In this document: piece after piece, positions 47,019 through 57,716 of the stretch | Position numbering within the stretch: the first letter of the stretch is position 1 | Layout of the letters: the number at the start of each line of letters is the position of its first letter | Notes under the pieces: generated by a model | Databases searched by the model: none | What the model was told of the DNA's origin: nothing | What the model saw: only the letters and a program-made list of their open reading frames with translations | Program-made: the position numbers and the translations under genes | DNA from: Bombyx mori | Taxonomy: Eukaryota; Arthropoda; Insecta; Lepidoptera; Bombycidae | Assembly: GCF_030269925.1 (NCBI RefSeq) | Contig: NC_085133.1 | Span: 2,748,001 to 2,812,000 of the forward strand | DNA: 64,000 nt | Direction: 5' to 3'

Positions 47019-47509
47019 TTAAATAACGCTCATAAAAGTAACTTAAAACACCTGCTATTTTTGACAAAATTATTCATTTTTAAAATGCTTATTATTTTTT
47101 TTATAAAACAAAACTATTTTAATTTATTAATGACATCGACTCCATCGAACTCTGTTTTGAAAAGATCAAGTACAAATCTTGTGTACGTTGCAATTTTTTT
47201 TATTTTTTTATTTTAAATTGTTGTTCCATCCGTCGTAACGCGATGGGCGTCGGTTGTATTTATTTTTTAAATTTCGAACACCCACCTGTCTCTCTTCGAT
47301 TGTAATATTAGTTTCTTCATATTTTAATTATTTTTTTTTAATATAACCTAACTGACGCAACGTAATGTATCTATCATTAATAATCTTGATGATAAAATCA
47401 AGTGAAAGTTAAAATACACCTATTGCGTTTAGGAACTTCTATGTTATCGAAATAATTAAATTAAATTTAAATTAATAATAAAAAATATATTATACTAAAA
47501 TAGCTGACC

Positions 47510-47804
47510 CGGCAGACTTCGTAGTGCCTCAATCGATAAATAAAACACCTAAGCTTTTGCATAAAATAAACTTAAAACAAACAAAAGGAATCCGTCCGAC
47601 GGGAGACACATCAAAGGGAAAACAAAAAATTATTATTTTTATTTATTATAATTCCGAGCATTTTCATTCATTTATCTACCTTTTAAACCTTCTCTGGACT
47701 TACACAAATAATTTGAGACCAAAATTAGCCAAATCGGTCCAGCCGTTCTCGAGTTTTAGCGAGACTAACGAACAGCAATTCATTTTTATATATACAGATA
47801 TAGA
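47510..47804 (-). mobile_element. Helitron-like element, family H3
   Basis: Reversed copy whose terminal CTAG has changed to ATAG (AAATAGCTGACCCGGCAGAC). The body is intact. The ORF across it is a by-product of the repeat. Confidence 0.6.
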
Positions 47805-48537
47805 TAATAGTTTTTTTAGATTAAACAGAATATTCCCATTTCAATTTGTTGTATATACAAATATTTTTTTAGTACGTAACGCGTGCAGAGCATTAAAAAT
47901 GTAAGTATTTAATGCATATATATACAAAATTATTTCTCCTTAAAACGATTCGAAGTAACTGTATCAGTAAAAGCAGATGCACCTCGAATGAAGGCATACG
48001 CTTCCTGGATCATACACCACCTTGTAAGCAGATGGTCACAGTTGCGATGAAGGCAAAAAGTAACATTAAAACAAATTCTCATCGCTCGAGGCGTTTAATC
48101 GGAATACGAAATCTATTTGCGCTACGTTTCCTACCGATGAATATTCATAAGAGATAGAAAAAAAAAAAAATTACCTAGGCTTTACAATGGCGTTTCCTTT
48201 GCCGCCCATCGGCTGTGATATCGCGATAAAACATTTGCATTCACACCTTAAAGCTAGATTAAGTTGAAAAAGTTTGAACTCACCTTCAAAATGAATAGTT
48301 AACTTAATAAATACCCCTTTTAGAGTTCGCGCTGTAACGATTTTTTATGACGATTTCAAATTCACGCAAAAAATTAATAAACGGATTTTAGGAAAATAAA
48401 ATTTAATGTTTACAAAAAAAAAAAAAAAAAAACATAGGATCATTCAAAATTGAATTAGGAACGTCAATGAAAATGGCGACAACGCGACCCCTACTCTTGG
48501 AAGATAACAATACGCATTGAAACAGATGCCAACTCAC

Positions 48538-48606
48538 TCGCTGAAGTGTCGACCAGCATTCCTCCAGCGTTCTCTCGCTGATGCTCTGTCCGGATCTCGC
48601 TTGTTG
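48538..48606 (-). CDS. rn/sqz: 23-codon exon of the zinc-finger gene
   Basis: This exon encodes QQARSGQSISERT, then LEECWSTLQR. On the minus strand it is preceded by the pyrimidine-rich acceptor TTTTGTCTCACAG and followed by the strong donor CGA|GTGAGT. Length is 69 bases, and it starts and ends in phase 0. Joined to the next exon it reads LEECWSTLQR-IFMHKSAMQM, leading into the first finger. It was found by reading splice signals and frame together, since it is too short for ORF calling. The ending LEECWSTLQR has a balanced, helix-like composition. It is less certain than the finger exon because I cannot compare it with orthologues. Confidence 0.72.
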
Positions 48607-49027
48607 CTGTGAGACAAAACAAACGCGTCACGATCGACTTTCGAACGACTAACGAGCATTTAGTTACGATTTTAAATTTTGAAACTATATAGATTTAAAT
48701 TAAGAACGTATTTGAACGTATCCTTTGTTCTTTTCATTCGAAATATTCACGTTATTATTCAAAAGGTAACAATTCTCTTTTAAAACTTAGTTTTCAAAAG
48801 GTTAGAAGCGATAATTTTTGTTATGTTAAAAAAAATAAAAATAACCGAAGGTATTTTTGAATGTTAATTTTGAAAATAATTGAATTTCGGTAATCCAATT
48901 ATTGTTTAAGTGAATTCAATTATAATTTTACGAGAGATGTTGTGTAGTACCCTTTATGTTCATGTTCTTTTAGATGTTTTAAAGTAATTGATAAAACTTT
49001 TTTTTTTTTTAATTGAATGTAATTATT

Positions 49028-49250
49028 TTTTTCCTACTTAGTCGCTGGTATCTTAAGGTACTATTCCAGCTACGCTCGGCTTGGTAAGTGAGCTCAGCCT
49101 GAGAGGCTATGCTAATATTTGCAGTGCCTCATTGAATCTACCACCGGATCGGAATCGCGACCCACTAAGCAGATCCGGCAAAGAACTCCGCGCGTTCTGC
49201 CTGTTAGTTAAGTAGCACGTCAAATCCTTCGTCGCATTCGGCGAGTTAAA
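49028..49250 (-). mobile_element. Bm1-type SINE, diverged
   Basis: TTTTTTTCCTACTTAGTCGC to AAATCCTTCGTCGCATTCGG with a core deletion after GCTAATATTTGCAG. Confidence 0.7.
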
Positions 49251-49754
49251 TGTCAAACGTGACCATAATGGCGTACCTAGGCCATTTTGAAAATTTAGTA
49301 CTTTTAGTACATATGTAAAATTATACAATACATGGATGCTCTCTCTACAGTAAACGCTAGTCACAGTGAAGCTTCTATTAAAATCTACTGGATACATAAA
49401 AATACATTCCTTTAATTTGAAAAAAAAAACATGGAAATTTTTCATTCATTTCATATTGTTCAATGAGCATTACTTGCACTCAAGAAGATCTTAAGAGAAG
49501 TGGCGAAATCCATAAAGTCTATGTCTAGAATAAAGTCAAACAAGTTCTGCCTGTTTCTTTTTAATCTTAACCTAATAATAAATACTTTGTAAATTATCAA
49601 AAACCGCCAACCATTCTATTATCTCAGTTCCAAAGAATGAGAAATCAGAAAAGTTTTCTAAATTATTGAGATGTTAAGTCATTAATGGTCGTTTTAATAC
49701 TCAATTGACTTTAAAAAATAATGCTCAGTTTCATTAACTTTCCCAAGTTGATGA

Positions 49755-49822
49755 TTATGATCTCAGGCAACCGCTTACAGCGGGTTGGCTGTGATTTCGT
49801 TCGTCCATCAGTACAATAAAAA
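49755..49822 (+). mobile_element. Relic of a family A 3' end
   Basis: TCAGGCAACCGCTTACAGCG, then GTTGGCTGTGATTTCGTTCG and an A-tail. Confidence 0.4.
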
Positions 49823-50210
49823 AAAACTTATATAATCAGAGTCATAAATGTTACATAAAGCTATTCTCAAATCGTATTTATGTTCTACCAAAAAAAAAAA
49901 CAGGCAGAATCCATTTTACTAAAAAAAAAAAGTTACGGTATTTTGAAAATAGAAAAAAGTTTTCGTTAGTTTCTCGAGCGTCCAATAAAGGTATTCCTTA
50001 TTCAAATCTTTAAACGAATCAAATTAGAACCTAATTGAGAATCACATTCTTTTTTTAAAATTTGATACTACAATGCCACGATTAGTTAAAAAAAATCTGG
50101 GATCGTTTTTCGACTATTTCCAAATGACCGTAACGGAAGCGAGAAGTGAAGTGATAGAATTGAAATAAAACAATAATTACATCGATATTCAGGCTATTGA
50201 GGAAATTTAC

Positions 50211-50282
50211 CAAAGCGAACGGCAACATGGCGGCGCGGTCTCCGAGCGGCGCCCCGTCCGTCGTTGGCGACTGTTGTTGGGG
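50211..50282 (-). CDS. rn/sqz: Mini-exon B of the zinc-finger gene (24 codons), paralogous to mini-exon C
   Basis: It encodes PQQQSPTTDGAPLGD, then RAAMLPFAL. On the minus strand the acceptor is GTGTTTGTATGTCCAG, with a branch-point-like TACTAAT about 27 bases upstream. The donor is TTG|GTAAAT. It is 72 bases long and phase 0 at both ends, so it fits between the N-terminal exon (ending EKLVNEIQ) and the 23-codon exon. Its start (QQQSP) and end (PFAL) match those of the exon at 51112-51174 and nearly all base differences there are silent. The ORF running through it continues into intron and is not the true gene end. Function of the peptide is unknown. Confidence 0.72.
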
Positions 50283-51111
50283 CTGGACATACAAACACAC
50301 AAACAAACTATTATTAGTATCCTTTTTAAGCTAATGTATAACTAAATACCTAGTTTTTCTTTACCGAGCAAAACGTAAGAGAATCCGTTTGAAGTCTGTG
50401 TTCTGGATATTGGAATGTAAGCGTCTTTATTCCCGTAGCTCCACACCTTGGAAGCTCTGCTTCGTCACAGACGATTCCCAGACCTCGTTTCTGCGGTCAT
50501 ATCTGTGAGAGACGGTGACAGTTCACCACCAGTGACGTCATCAACCCGTATTAGATGCATATATCCACACTATCAATGAGAGAGTGTATTTGTCCTTCTT
50601 TCCGTTGTTTTTTTTCCCTACCTATGCTGATAGCCTTGAGAGGCTATTTCAGTTTCACCCTAACGTGTGTACGTGAGCTTACGGGGCCCAAACCGGAGTG
50701 TTGCTAACACTGACCCTAGCTCTTGCTAGGGTGCACACTCAGCAGTGCTTTGCAGAATCTACCACCGGATCGGAAACGCAACCCACTGAGAAGATCCGGC
50801 GAGAAACTCAGTGGGCTGTGTCTATGGGTTAATTCGCTCGTCGAGGTCTTCATCGCAAGCGACGGGTTCGACGAGGACGGTGACCGGTGCTTGTGGTGCC
50901 TAAAAGCACCGTTAATGGATCAGGAGGATCCGTAATAACTTGCAATTCATTGCCAGCGGAAATTACATTGGCAATTTCCTTAAACACGCGGGTAAAGCCG
51001 CAAGTATCAGCTAGTACCTTAATAATCGGTACCCGCCTCGGGCATTTATACGTTTTAGATATTCATATTGGATATTTTACAAAAAAGTTAAATAAATATA
51101 TATGTAATTAC
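50283..51111 (-). other. Intron between the two paralogous mini-exons
   Basis: 829 bases, of which about 330 are a Bm1 SINE in minus sense. No conserved competing RNA-pairing element was recognised by eye. Confidence 0.55.
50610..50940 (-). mobile_element. Bm1-type SINE, long form, between the paired mini-exons
   Basis: TTTTTTTCCCTACCTATGCT to GGATCAGGAGGATCCGTAAT. It carries a small palindromic change in the core (CTAGCTCTTGCTAGGG). It is near consensus, so it probably inserted after the exon duplication. Confidence 0.87.
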
Positions 51112-51174
51112 CAGTGCAAACGGAACAAGCGATCTCTCGCTCATCGTAGAATCAGCTGACGGCGACTGTTGCTG
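51112..51174 (-). CDS. rn/sqz: Mini-exon C of the zinc-finger gene (21 codons), paralogous to mini-exon B
   Basis: It encodes QQQSPSADSTM, then SERSLVPFAL. On the minus strand the acceptor tract is CTTCTCCGCCTCTGTCCACG then GTCAG. The donor is CTG|GTAATT. Both ends are phase 0. The acceptor reads CAGCAG, so a one-codon shorter form of 20 codons is possible. Against mini-exon B, the shared QQ-SP and PFAL codons differ only at silent positions (CCG/CCA, TTT/TTC, GCA/GCT, CTG/TTG), while the middle has diverged. That pattern supports a real coding exon made by duplication. It may be used instead of B, or together with it. Confidence 0.72.
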
Positions 51175-51254
51175 CTGACCGTGGACAGAGGCGGAGAAGC
51201 GTGCAAAAAAACGCAAGATTATTAAACACATATACATCGATTTCATTTCATGAT

Positions 51255-51380
51255 TGTTTTACGAGCTCACAGGTCATTTAGTGATAAGCAGTGAAGTCAT
51301 ATTTATTGTATAACAGCAGCCCTCAAATAGAACCGTATCAGCTTAGTTAGAGAACCAAGCAGTATGATGGCAACTACCCA
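51255..51380 (-). mobile_element. Relic of a family A retroelement
   Basis: TTTTACGAGCTCACAGGTCA, AACAGCAGCCCTCAAATAGA and ATGGCAACTACCCATCTGGG keep the family order with many changes. Confidence 0.45.
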
Positions 51381-51499
51381 TCTGGGTTTACAATAGAATT
51401 TAATTGTTTTTAATTCCATATACCTAGTTATCCGTCTTGGAAGTGGTCCGTGAAAATATGTCAAGTACTTATTTCCTTAGATCAATTGGTAGCTTCTTT

Positions 51500-51622
51500 T
51501 TTTATTGCCCTTGTATGTAGACGAGCATACGGCCCACCTGATTGATGGTGAGCAGCTACCATCGCCCATGGACTTCAGCAATGGCTGGGGTAAAGCCAAG
51601 CCGCTGCCTACCTAGCTGAGAT
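51500..51622 (-). mobile_element. Family B LINE 3' end, truncated
   Basis: TTTATTGCCCTTGTATGTAG to AGCCAAGCCGCTGCCTACC with a 4-base duplication (GATTGATGG). Confidence 0.78.
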
Positions 51623-51721
51623 TTGAACGCCGGTATGATCGCATCACTCGACACAAGTACGCTAAACATCCTATAGAACACAATGACTTGGTAAATTGCG
51701 GGCAGATCAAGTTTTCTTTTC

Positions 51722-51960
51722 TTTTTTTTTTGCTTAGACGACTGGACGAACTCACGGTCCACCTGGTGTTAAGCGGTTACAGGAGCCCATAGTCATCTAC
51801 AACGCAAATGCGCCACCCATCTGCAGATATTAGTTCTAAGGTTTCAGTATAGTAACAACGGCTGCCCCACCCTTCAAACCGAAACGCATTGCTGCTTCAC
51901 GACAGAAATAGGCAGGCTAGTGGTAGCCGTGCGGACTCACAAGACGTCCTAACGCCAGTG
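51722..51960 (-). mobile_element. Family A short retroelement copy
   Basis: Full unit in minus sense with a short deletion in the 5' block (GGTGGTA...CCGTGCGGACTC reduced). Confidence 0.82.
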
Positions 51961-53877
51961 AAAAGTAGTTAATTTGGTATCTACGTAATCGTATTATAAA
52001 GGTTAAAATAGCGTTTTATCGCGACTATGAGTTTTATTATAAATGGACATTTAATCCTTCTAGAAAAAAGTGCTTAAATCTACAAGCCCCGACTAAGTTA
52101 CGGTGGACTACACTGGCTTCCGTAAATAGGCATAAAGCTATAGATTAGACATATGTATGTACATAAGCGCGCTTGGTATAATTCTTTGACAACAAAAAAC
52201 AAAGTTAAATAATTAATTGGGATTTTAATCATAAATTCGTTTAGCGTACTTGAACTCGCAAAACGAACTCTCGAGAACGTAACAAAGAACATATTAATAA
52301 ATCAAAACAAAATTTAACTAGGCGTTACGAGGGAGTTAAAAAAAAAACCACAAAACTGCAACATAGCTTTCGAACCGTTAAATTCGCCATCACGAAAAAA
52401 ACAAATAATATTCCGAATGAATAAGAATTGAAACCGGGAAATAGAACCGGTTCGAAATTCAAACTTGACAATTTTAAAACAAAAAAAAAATATGTTTGAA
52501 ACGAGAACGGGATCCGCTGTAACGAACTGTCAACACCCCTTCGTGAAACAAAAGAGCGGTAGAAAAAAAAATTAATAAAAAATATTTGAAATCACAATTC
52601 CGCTTCCCCTAATCCTTGCCGTGGGAAATAGACAAATGCAAGGTGAGCGGTATCCGAAACTAATTTAAAATGGAATGTTCTTTAACCGTTTTTTTTTGTT
52701 TTTGTTTTAAAACTTTCATTCGAATTACGAATCCAAAGGCAATAGTCGGCTTAGAATCCGATTTATAAAGTTTTCTACGCGCAAGGAGTTTTGACTATTC
52801 TTTACCATGTCATCATTAAAATTTACCATGATCGAGACTAAACAATTTTTTTGTCAAAGTAATCTTCCAAATAATAACATGTTATAAATAATGAGATGAC
52901 GCTTAATCGTCTTGGCGCACTAAAATTTCGTTACAATAAAACTGTAATTCCTTCATTTAGATTTTTCATAATAATCGGTAATAACAAAACGGTTACATAA
53001 CAGCCTAATCGAAAACGGAACGTGTAATAAAAGTTCGAATTTCAAGGGAAAGGTAATCGAACCCGTTAATAAGACATATGGCCAAAACAAACATTTGTCG
53101 CATTAAAAAAACAAACCGAAGACAAGTTGATCACAGCCTAATATCCGTATAATAGAATTATCACAGATTATTGTAATTTAAATATTCGTTTTTCGAAACC
53201 GGATGCGAGCCGAGGACAAAAACGATTTAATAACAAGTTTCAAGCAGCGGCCCGCAACCCTTTCCTTGGTTCATCAAAAGACGCGCAATATGTTGCCCGA
53301 CGTGTATCTTTTTTTTTTTAAGGAAGAAGGGATCATTTGAATTTCGAACGTGTTCTGTGAGGCCTTTTTTGATTTTTCTGAGGTCAGTTCGACGAATATC
53401 TTACAGCGGAACAGACGTTCGATTTTTATTTGAATCACAAACATTTCCGAGGAGTTTAATAGTGATTGGCGCGTTCAATTGTGACGTCATAATTTTTTTT
53501 GTTTCTACAAATTTTGATGCCTATTTATATGTCCGATTTTTGAAGTATTGAGGAAAACGTTAGCAGACCTAAAGTTAAAATTCAGGTAAGTTTGAAACTC
53601 TTCCGCGCGTCTTTTCGCCGACGGAACAAGAAAAACTCGTAAAGAAAATTATAAGCTTCGTCGGGATCCAATTAACACTTTTCACCAATTACAAGTTGCG
53701 TTCGTTAATTGAATAATATCGTAACAATATGATTATGTACTTTAATAATCTTAAATTTTTTTATTCCTACTTCCTAGTTTTTTGCGCTAACTATATTTTT
53801 AGCATATTTCTAGATTTAGAACAAATTTGTAGGTCAAAAATTGCGCGTTTTTTTTTGTAAATAAATTAAACACTCAC

Positions 53878-54489
53878 CTGTATTTCATTGACTAATTTTT
53901 CAGTGATCATCTTGTGGTCTGGAGTGGCTGGCGGTTGTGGGGTCGGTGGCGCCGGGCCTGGCTGGTTGTGAGCCTCCATGGGTTCGTGAGGGGAGGCTGG
54001 CCGGCTGCGACTCCAGAAGTCTTGCATCTTGAAGCGCTGCGGCTCAGGCGGCTGCAGGGTCGGGATGTGAAGAGACAGCGGCGCGGCTCTGAGGTCCAGC
54101 GCGCTGCCAGCCGCGGCCGCCTCGCCACTAGCTTCGGCTGCTGTCATCTTGAACGAGTTCTGCAACCAGCTGGCGACGAAGCTGTCCTCCTCCTTGGGAG
54201 GCTCCAGCAGGCGACCGTACGGCGGCGCAGGGCTCGGCTCAAAGGCGCCCTCGCCGCCGACCTGTTCGCCTTCCTCCGCTATTTTCGGTACTTTGGCCTC
54301 CCTCGGTGAACCCTCCTCTACCGCTTCCGTCTTCCGATACTCATGGAGGTCCCTGTACCTCTCCTGCAGCGCTAGGGATATGTTCTCATTGAAGTATTTC
54401 AACATTAATTCCAGTTTCGGACGTATGGTCACGACGAGGACATGCGATCTCTCGCGGTATCACTGCTGCGGCCCGGTGTCTCCGCGGAC
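53878..54489 (-). CDS. rn/sqz: N-terminal exon of the zinc-finger gene; CDS from 54405 to 53878
   Basis: The coding part starts at ATG 54405 (MLKYFNENISLALQERYRDL) and gives 176 residues to the phase 0 donor CAG|GTGAGT at 53877 (end EKLVNEIQ). Moving upstream, the frame meets a TGA with no earlier ATG, so this Met is the best start. A GTG a few codons earlier is not a likely start. A possible acceptor, CGTTGTTTGCAG, precedes 54489, making 54406-54489 5'UTR if it is used. The protein is acidic at 32-60, Pro-rich at 52-70 and 130-165, and holds an Ala-Glu stretch and a SALDLRAAPLSL segment that loosely recalls short corepressor-binding motifs. No folded domain is recognised. The sequence is GC-rich, unlike the introns. 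Assignment to the zinc-finger gene rests on strand, splice phase and order. Two long antisense ORFs here are shadows. Confidence 0.75.
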
Positions 54490-55110
54490 CTGCAAACAAC
54501 GTGCGGCCTGTAACTTCGGAACGTTCGCGCGCGGTTCGAAAACTTTTTTTTTTTTCAAAGAGTTCGCGTCACGTCACCCCCGGAAAAGCGAAGGTCAGGC
54601 CGAGGAAAGCGGAAGCGAGACCTCCTTGAGACGCGGGCGGGCGACGACTAACTTCTTGGTGGAAAACTTGAGCGTCGCGACGCTTTCTTGCGGGGTGGGG
54701 CGGACGCGCGCGCCTGCCGAAGACGCCGGTCCAACTAGCAAGACGCGGCGCCGCCCCCGCCGCCTTAGACGCGGCCAAGAACATCCCCACCGGCGCCGGG
54801 CGCACGCGCCCCGCGTTTTTTCCGCGGAAAAATGCGTCCGGTCAAGGAAAAGACGGCGCGGCCGGCGACCGACGGAGCCCGTGTGCGGCGCCCCGGCCCC
54901 CGCGCCCCGCCGGACACTCGGACTCGATTTCCCCAAAAACGCATCGCGGACCGCTCGGACCACGGCCGACATAACAACTATTAAAAGGGCGCTAAGGACG
55001 CCGCAGGGTGTTCGCCCCTCTCGCTCGACCGACCCCGTTTCCATCCTTCCCCTGCACGCCGAAGCGGGACGGATAGCTCTCCCCGTTTTTTTCTAAGCCG
55101 CTATTAGTAA
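54490..55110. promoter_or_regulatory. GC- and CpG-rich block upstream of the first coding exon
   Basis: From about 54570 to 55090 the DNA is strongly GC-rich with many CpG (for example GGCGCCGGGCGCACGCGCCC), in contrast to the A+T-rich surroundings. It lies directly 5' of the N-terminal exon on the minus strand, where promoter and 5'UTR are expected. Long ORFs in several frames on both strands come from the lack of A+T-rich stop codons. No TATA box or initiator could be placed with confidence. Confidence 0.5.
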
Positions 55111-56540
55111 GGGAGGAAATGAAAAAGAATCCGTTTCTTTGTGATTTTTTCTTAATGACATTCGTCTCGCTCGCACTCGCACGTTACGTATAGCTCTGTT
55201 TCGCGTGAAGTTTTTTTTCGGATTTCTTTTCGTGACGCCTCTTGACTGATTGGGTTTTTTTTTGTTCCGTTCCAGGCGGGGCCTGGCTCGTGGGGCTAGC
55301 CAACGGTGTTAATGCTATTCAAGTTTTTCCTCTTTTACCTAAAATCGAGAAAACGTACGGGAAAATGTAAACTTTTTATTTCTACCGTCTCGTATACGGC
55401 GTGGGCGGAACTCTAAATCGGACAAGGAACTTAAAAAAAAACAATTAATGCTTATTGATATTATTATTTGAAGTATTTAATGTCCATTCGTTTTTGGTGC
55501 CTAAAAAATGTTTTAGTTTTGAATTTTTGAAGAACTTATAGGGAGGGTTCGTATCGAAATTTGAGAGGTTCTCAAGAAGTCCGTGAATATTTTCCGAGGA
55601 GGGAAACTGTTGTTTTGCTACCCCACGACAGATGGCGGACTAAGAGCCAAACCCTCAAACTGAATGACATTGAATTCTTGCAATTTCGAAAATATTGCAT
55701 TTAGAAAATATGTTTTACAAAGAAAATTACTTATAATTAAATATTTATTGTTTTTACTATTACTGAAAACAAATTATTTAGTTTCTGAGACTTTATAGCG
55801 TGTTCGGTTTTATTTTATTAAATCGAATCAGTTCTGGTATTACCTATAGTTTTTGTTATGTTTTTTACTTATACCATTATACAATGGTGATGGTACTTAG
55901 TTATTTTAATAGAAAAATTAACACACAAAAATTATACAAAATCAATATTTTTTAGTAATGTTTTTAGTTAAGTAATCTTTTGTCTGTTTAGTCGCACTCT
56001 TATTATAATTAAATGTAAATAATAAAGAAATATTTGTATTAAAAAACAATAAAAGATATCTCAATAAATGTTTCGATTCATCTTAGAATAAATGAAAATG
56101 TCCTTAGTTCAGTAATTCATATAACAGATGGCACTTGTGCGACCGTTCTGAAAAAAATATTCGAAAATCGTGCTTGCCAATGATTTTTGCCGTTCCTAGT
56201 TTTAATTAATAAATTTTTTTTCAAACTCGGAAGTCGTGGTGACGTTATTACTGTCAAATGTCAAAGTATCTTAATGTCAAAGTATACTCGGCCAATTCCA
56301 AAGAGGTCCAGCGAAATAAGGATTATGTAGGACTTATTTATTTTGAACGTATCGTTTTAAATTGATTTTTTTAACTCTCCAGCTATCGTTGATGAAGATA
56401 AGGGAAAGATGGAACAATGTAGTACTAAGTCCGAATTAGTTTTATTATATTAACTAACTTCAATAATTAATGAATAGACATTTGCTTTATTGGAAAATCG
56501 ACATTAAAAAAAACAGTATTGCTTTTATGCATGTAATCTT
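55111..56540. other. Upstream non-coding stretch without recognised repeats
   Basis: A+T rich, many short ORFs, no domain, tRNA-like structure or known transposon end seen. Confidence 0.4.
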
Positions 56541-56544
56541 GGTT

Positions 56545-56690
56545 ACTTTTTTTATTGCCTTTATAGGTAGACAAGCATACGGTCCACCTGATGGTGAGTG
56601 GCTACCGTCACCCATGGACGTCGGCAATTCCAAGGGCAGAGCCAAACCGCTACCTTTAAGTACTCTCCACAAGCCACAATTATTAAGGTA
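56545..56690 (-). mobile_element. Family B LINE 3' end, truncated
   Basis: TTTTATTGCCTTTATAGGTA to TACTCTCCACAAGCCAC. Both ORFs over it are by-products. Confidence 0.78.
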
Positions 56691-56958
56691 AGATAATGAA
56701 ATTGTGTAGTCATCGGTCTTTGAAGTTTGTGGAAATTTTCAAGTTAATCGGTTAGTCTTTTCGACAATTATCACAATTTTTTCAATAATAAGCTAATGTT
56801 ACATAATTACTTAATTAGTATGCCTCATAGTTAAATAATTTCTGCAACCAAATTTACAGGGTCAAAGGTGAACTTGACCTCTTCTGGGCGTATTTATAGC
56901 AGACCTGTTATTTTTAATTTTCGATAACTTAGAAAAAATCGATTTTCTTGTCCGTATA

Positions 56959-57058
<100 letters not shown>

Positions 57059-57115
57059 CTTTAGTTAGTGTGTCGCTGAGTGAAAAAAGTTTGGGGATAT
57101 ACTGTAAGTATTTTT

Positions 57116-57476
57116 TATGATTGAAGGATTGCTGATGGCCCGGAGGCCTTTCCAGTTTCACCAGGACAGGTGGGCCGAGCAAAGGCTCAGCCAAGAGGGG
57201 TGGGATTTGCTAACAGCTGCCCGAGCGCCTCCGAAGGAGACCTAACAACTCAAAAGCAGCTGCTTTGCAAATTAATCTACTACCGGATTGGAATCGTGAC
57301 CCGCTGAGAAGATCCGGCGAGAAACTCAGCAGGCTGATGCATGGGCTAGGTTGCACGTCGACCTCTTTGTCGAGTTCGACGAGTACCTACTATTACCGGT
57401 ATCCCTAAGCCTGCTCCTAGTGTTAGAGCTGAAGGCGTCTAATGCAAAGGCTATTGGATCTGATGGATCCGTAAGG
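57116..57476 (+). mobile_element. Bm1-related SINE variant, copy 1
   Basis: It starts ATTGCTGATGGCCCGGAGGC and ends GATCTGATGGATCCGTAAGG. The segment CTACTACCGGATTGGAATCG to GAGAAGATCCGGCGAGAAAC is Bm1-like, but the head (CCGAGCGCCTCCGAAGGAGA) and the rest are different. An inverted copy is at 60498-60858. Confidence 0.72.
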
Positions 57477-57716
57477 ATGTGTTATTGTAAATTCAGCCTT
57501 ATAATCAGTTTAGAATATTATCGATTTATAATTTGGAAAATCGATCAGATTCACCAGCTACAAAATAGTTTGAGTCCAAATGCTTCAGCAATAAAGCTTC
57601 TTGAAAATCGTGCCCGATCGACTCACGTCACATTCAAACGTAAACGACCCTTTCAAATCAGCCGTCTCAATTGAGACGAAAATTATTCTAGAAATTCCCG
57701 ACACACTTCAGACTAC

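Larger units (their letters stand above)
2780..48537 (-). other. Giant intron (about 45.8 kb) of the zinc-finger gene
   Basis: It runs from the donor CGA|GTGAGT at 48537 to the acceptor at 2780. Both flanks are phase 0, so no frame-changing exon is required between them. The content is mostly transposon copies, listed separately. Stretches without recognised repeats, and without a supportable exon, include about 1-2.5 kb beyond its end, 8.1-8.7, 9.0-10.3, 11.5-12.0, 16.7-18.1, 27.5-28.2, 35.2-36.5, 37.8-38.9, 45.2-46.5 and 47.0-47.5 kb. Confidence 0.7.
48607..50210 (-). other. Intron between mini-exon B and the 23-codon exon
   Basis: 1.6 kb with one Bm1 copy (49028-49250) and many A/T runs. 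It holds no further exon that I can support. Confidence 0.6.
51175..53877 (-). other. Intron between the N-terminal exon and mini-exon C
   Basis: 2.7 kb. The half near mini-exon C contains a family A relic, a family B remnant and a family A copy. The 51960-53870 part is free of recognised repeats and of convincing exons. Confidence 0.6.

Noticed and set aside
47524..47904. Plus-strand ORF of 126 codons
   Set aside because: It runs through an H3 Helitron copy. The same frame recurs in other H3 copies with stops and has no domain.
48168..48232. Possible 38-nt micro-exon on the minus strand (acceptor ATATCACAG, donor AG|GTAATT)
   Set aside because: It would break the phase 0 chain between 48538 and 2779 and has a weak pyrimidine tract, so it is unsupported without transcripts.
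54149..55096. Plus-strand ORF of 315 codons and several minus-strand ORFs in the GC-rich block
   Set aside because: Long open frames occur in several overlapping frames because the DNA is GC-rich. The composition is Arg/Pro/Ala-rich with no domain, and part is antisense to the N-terminal exon.
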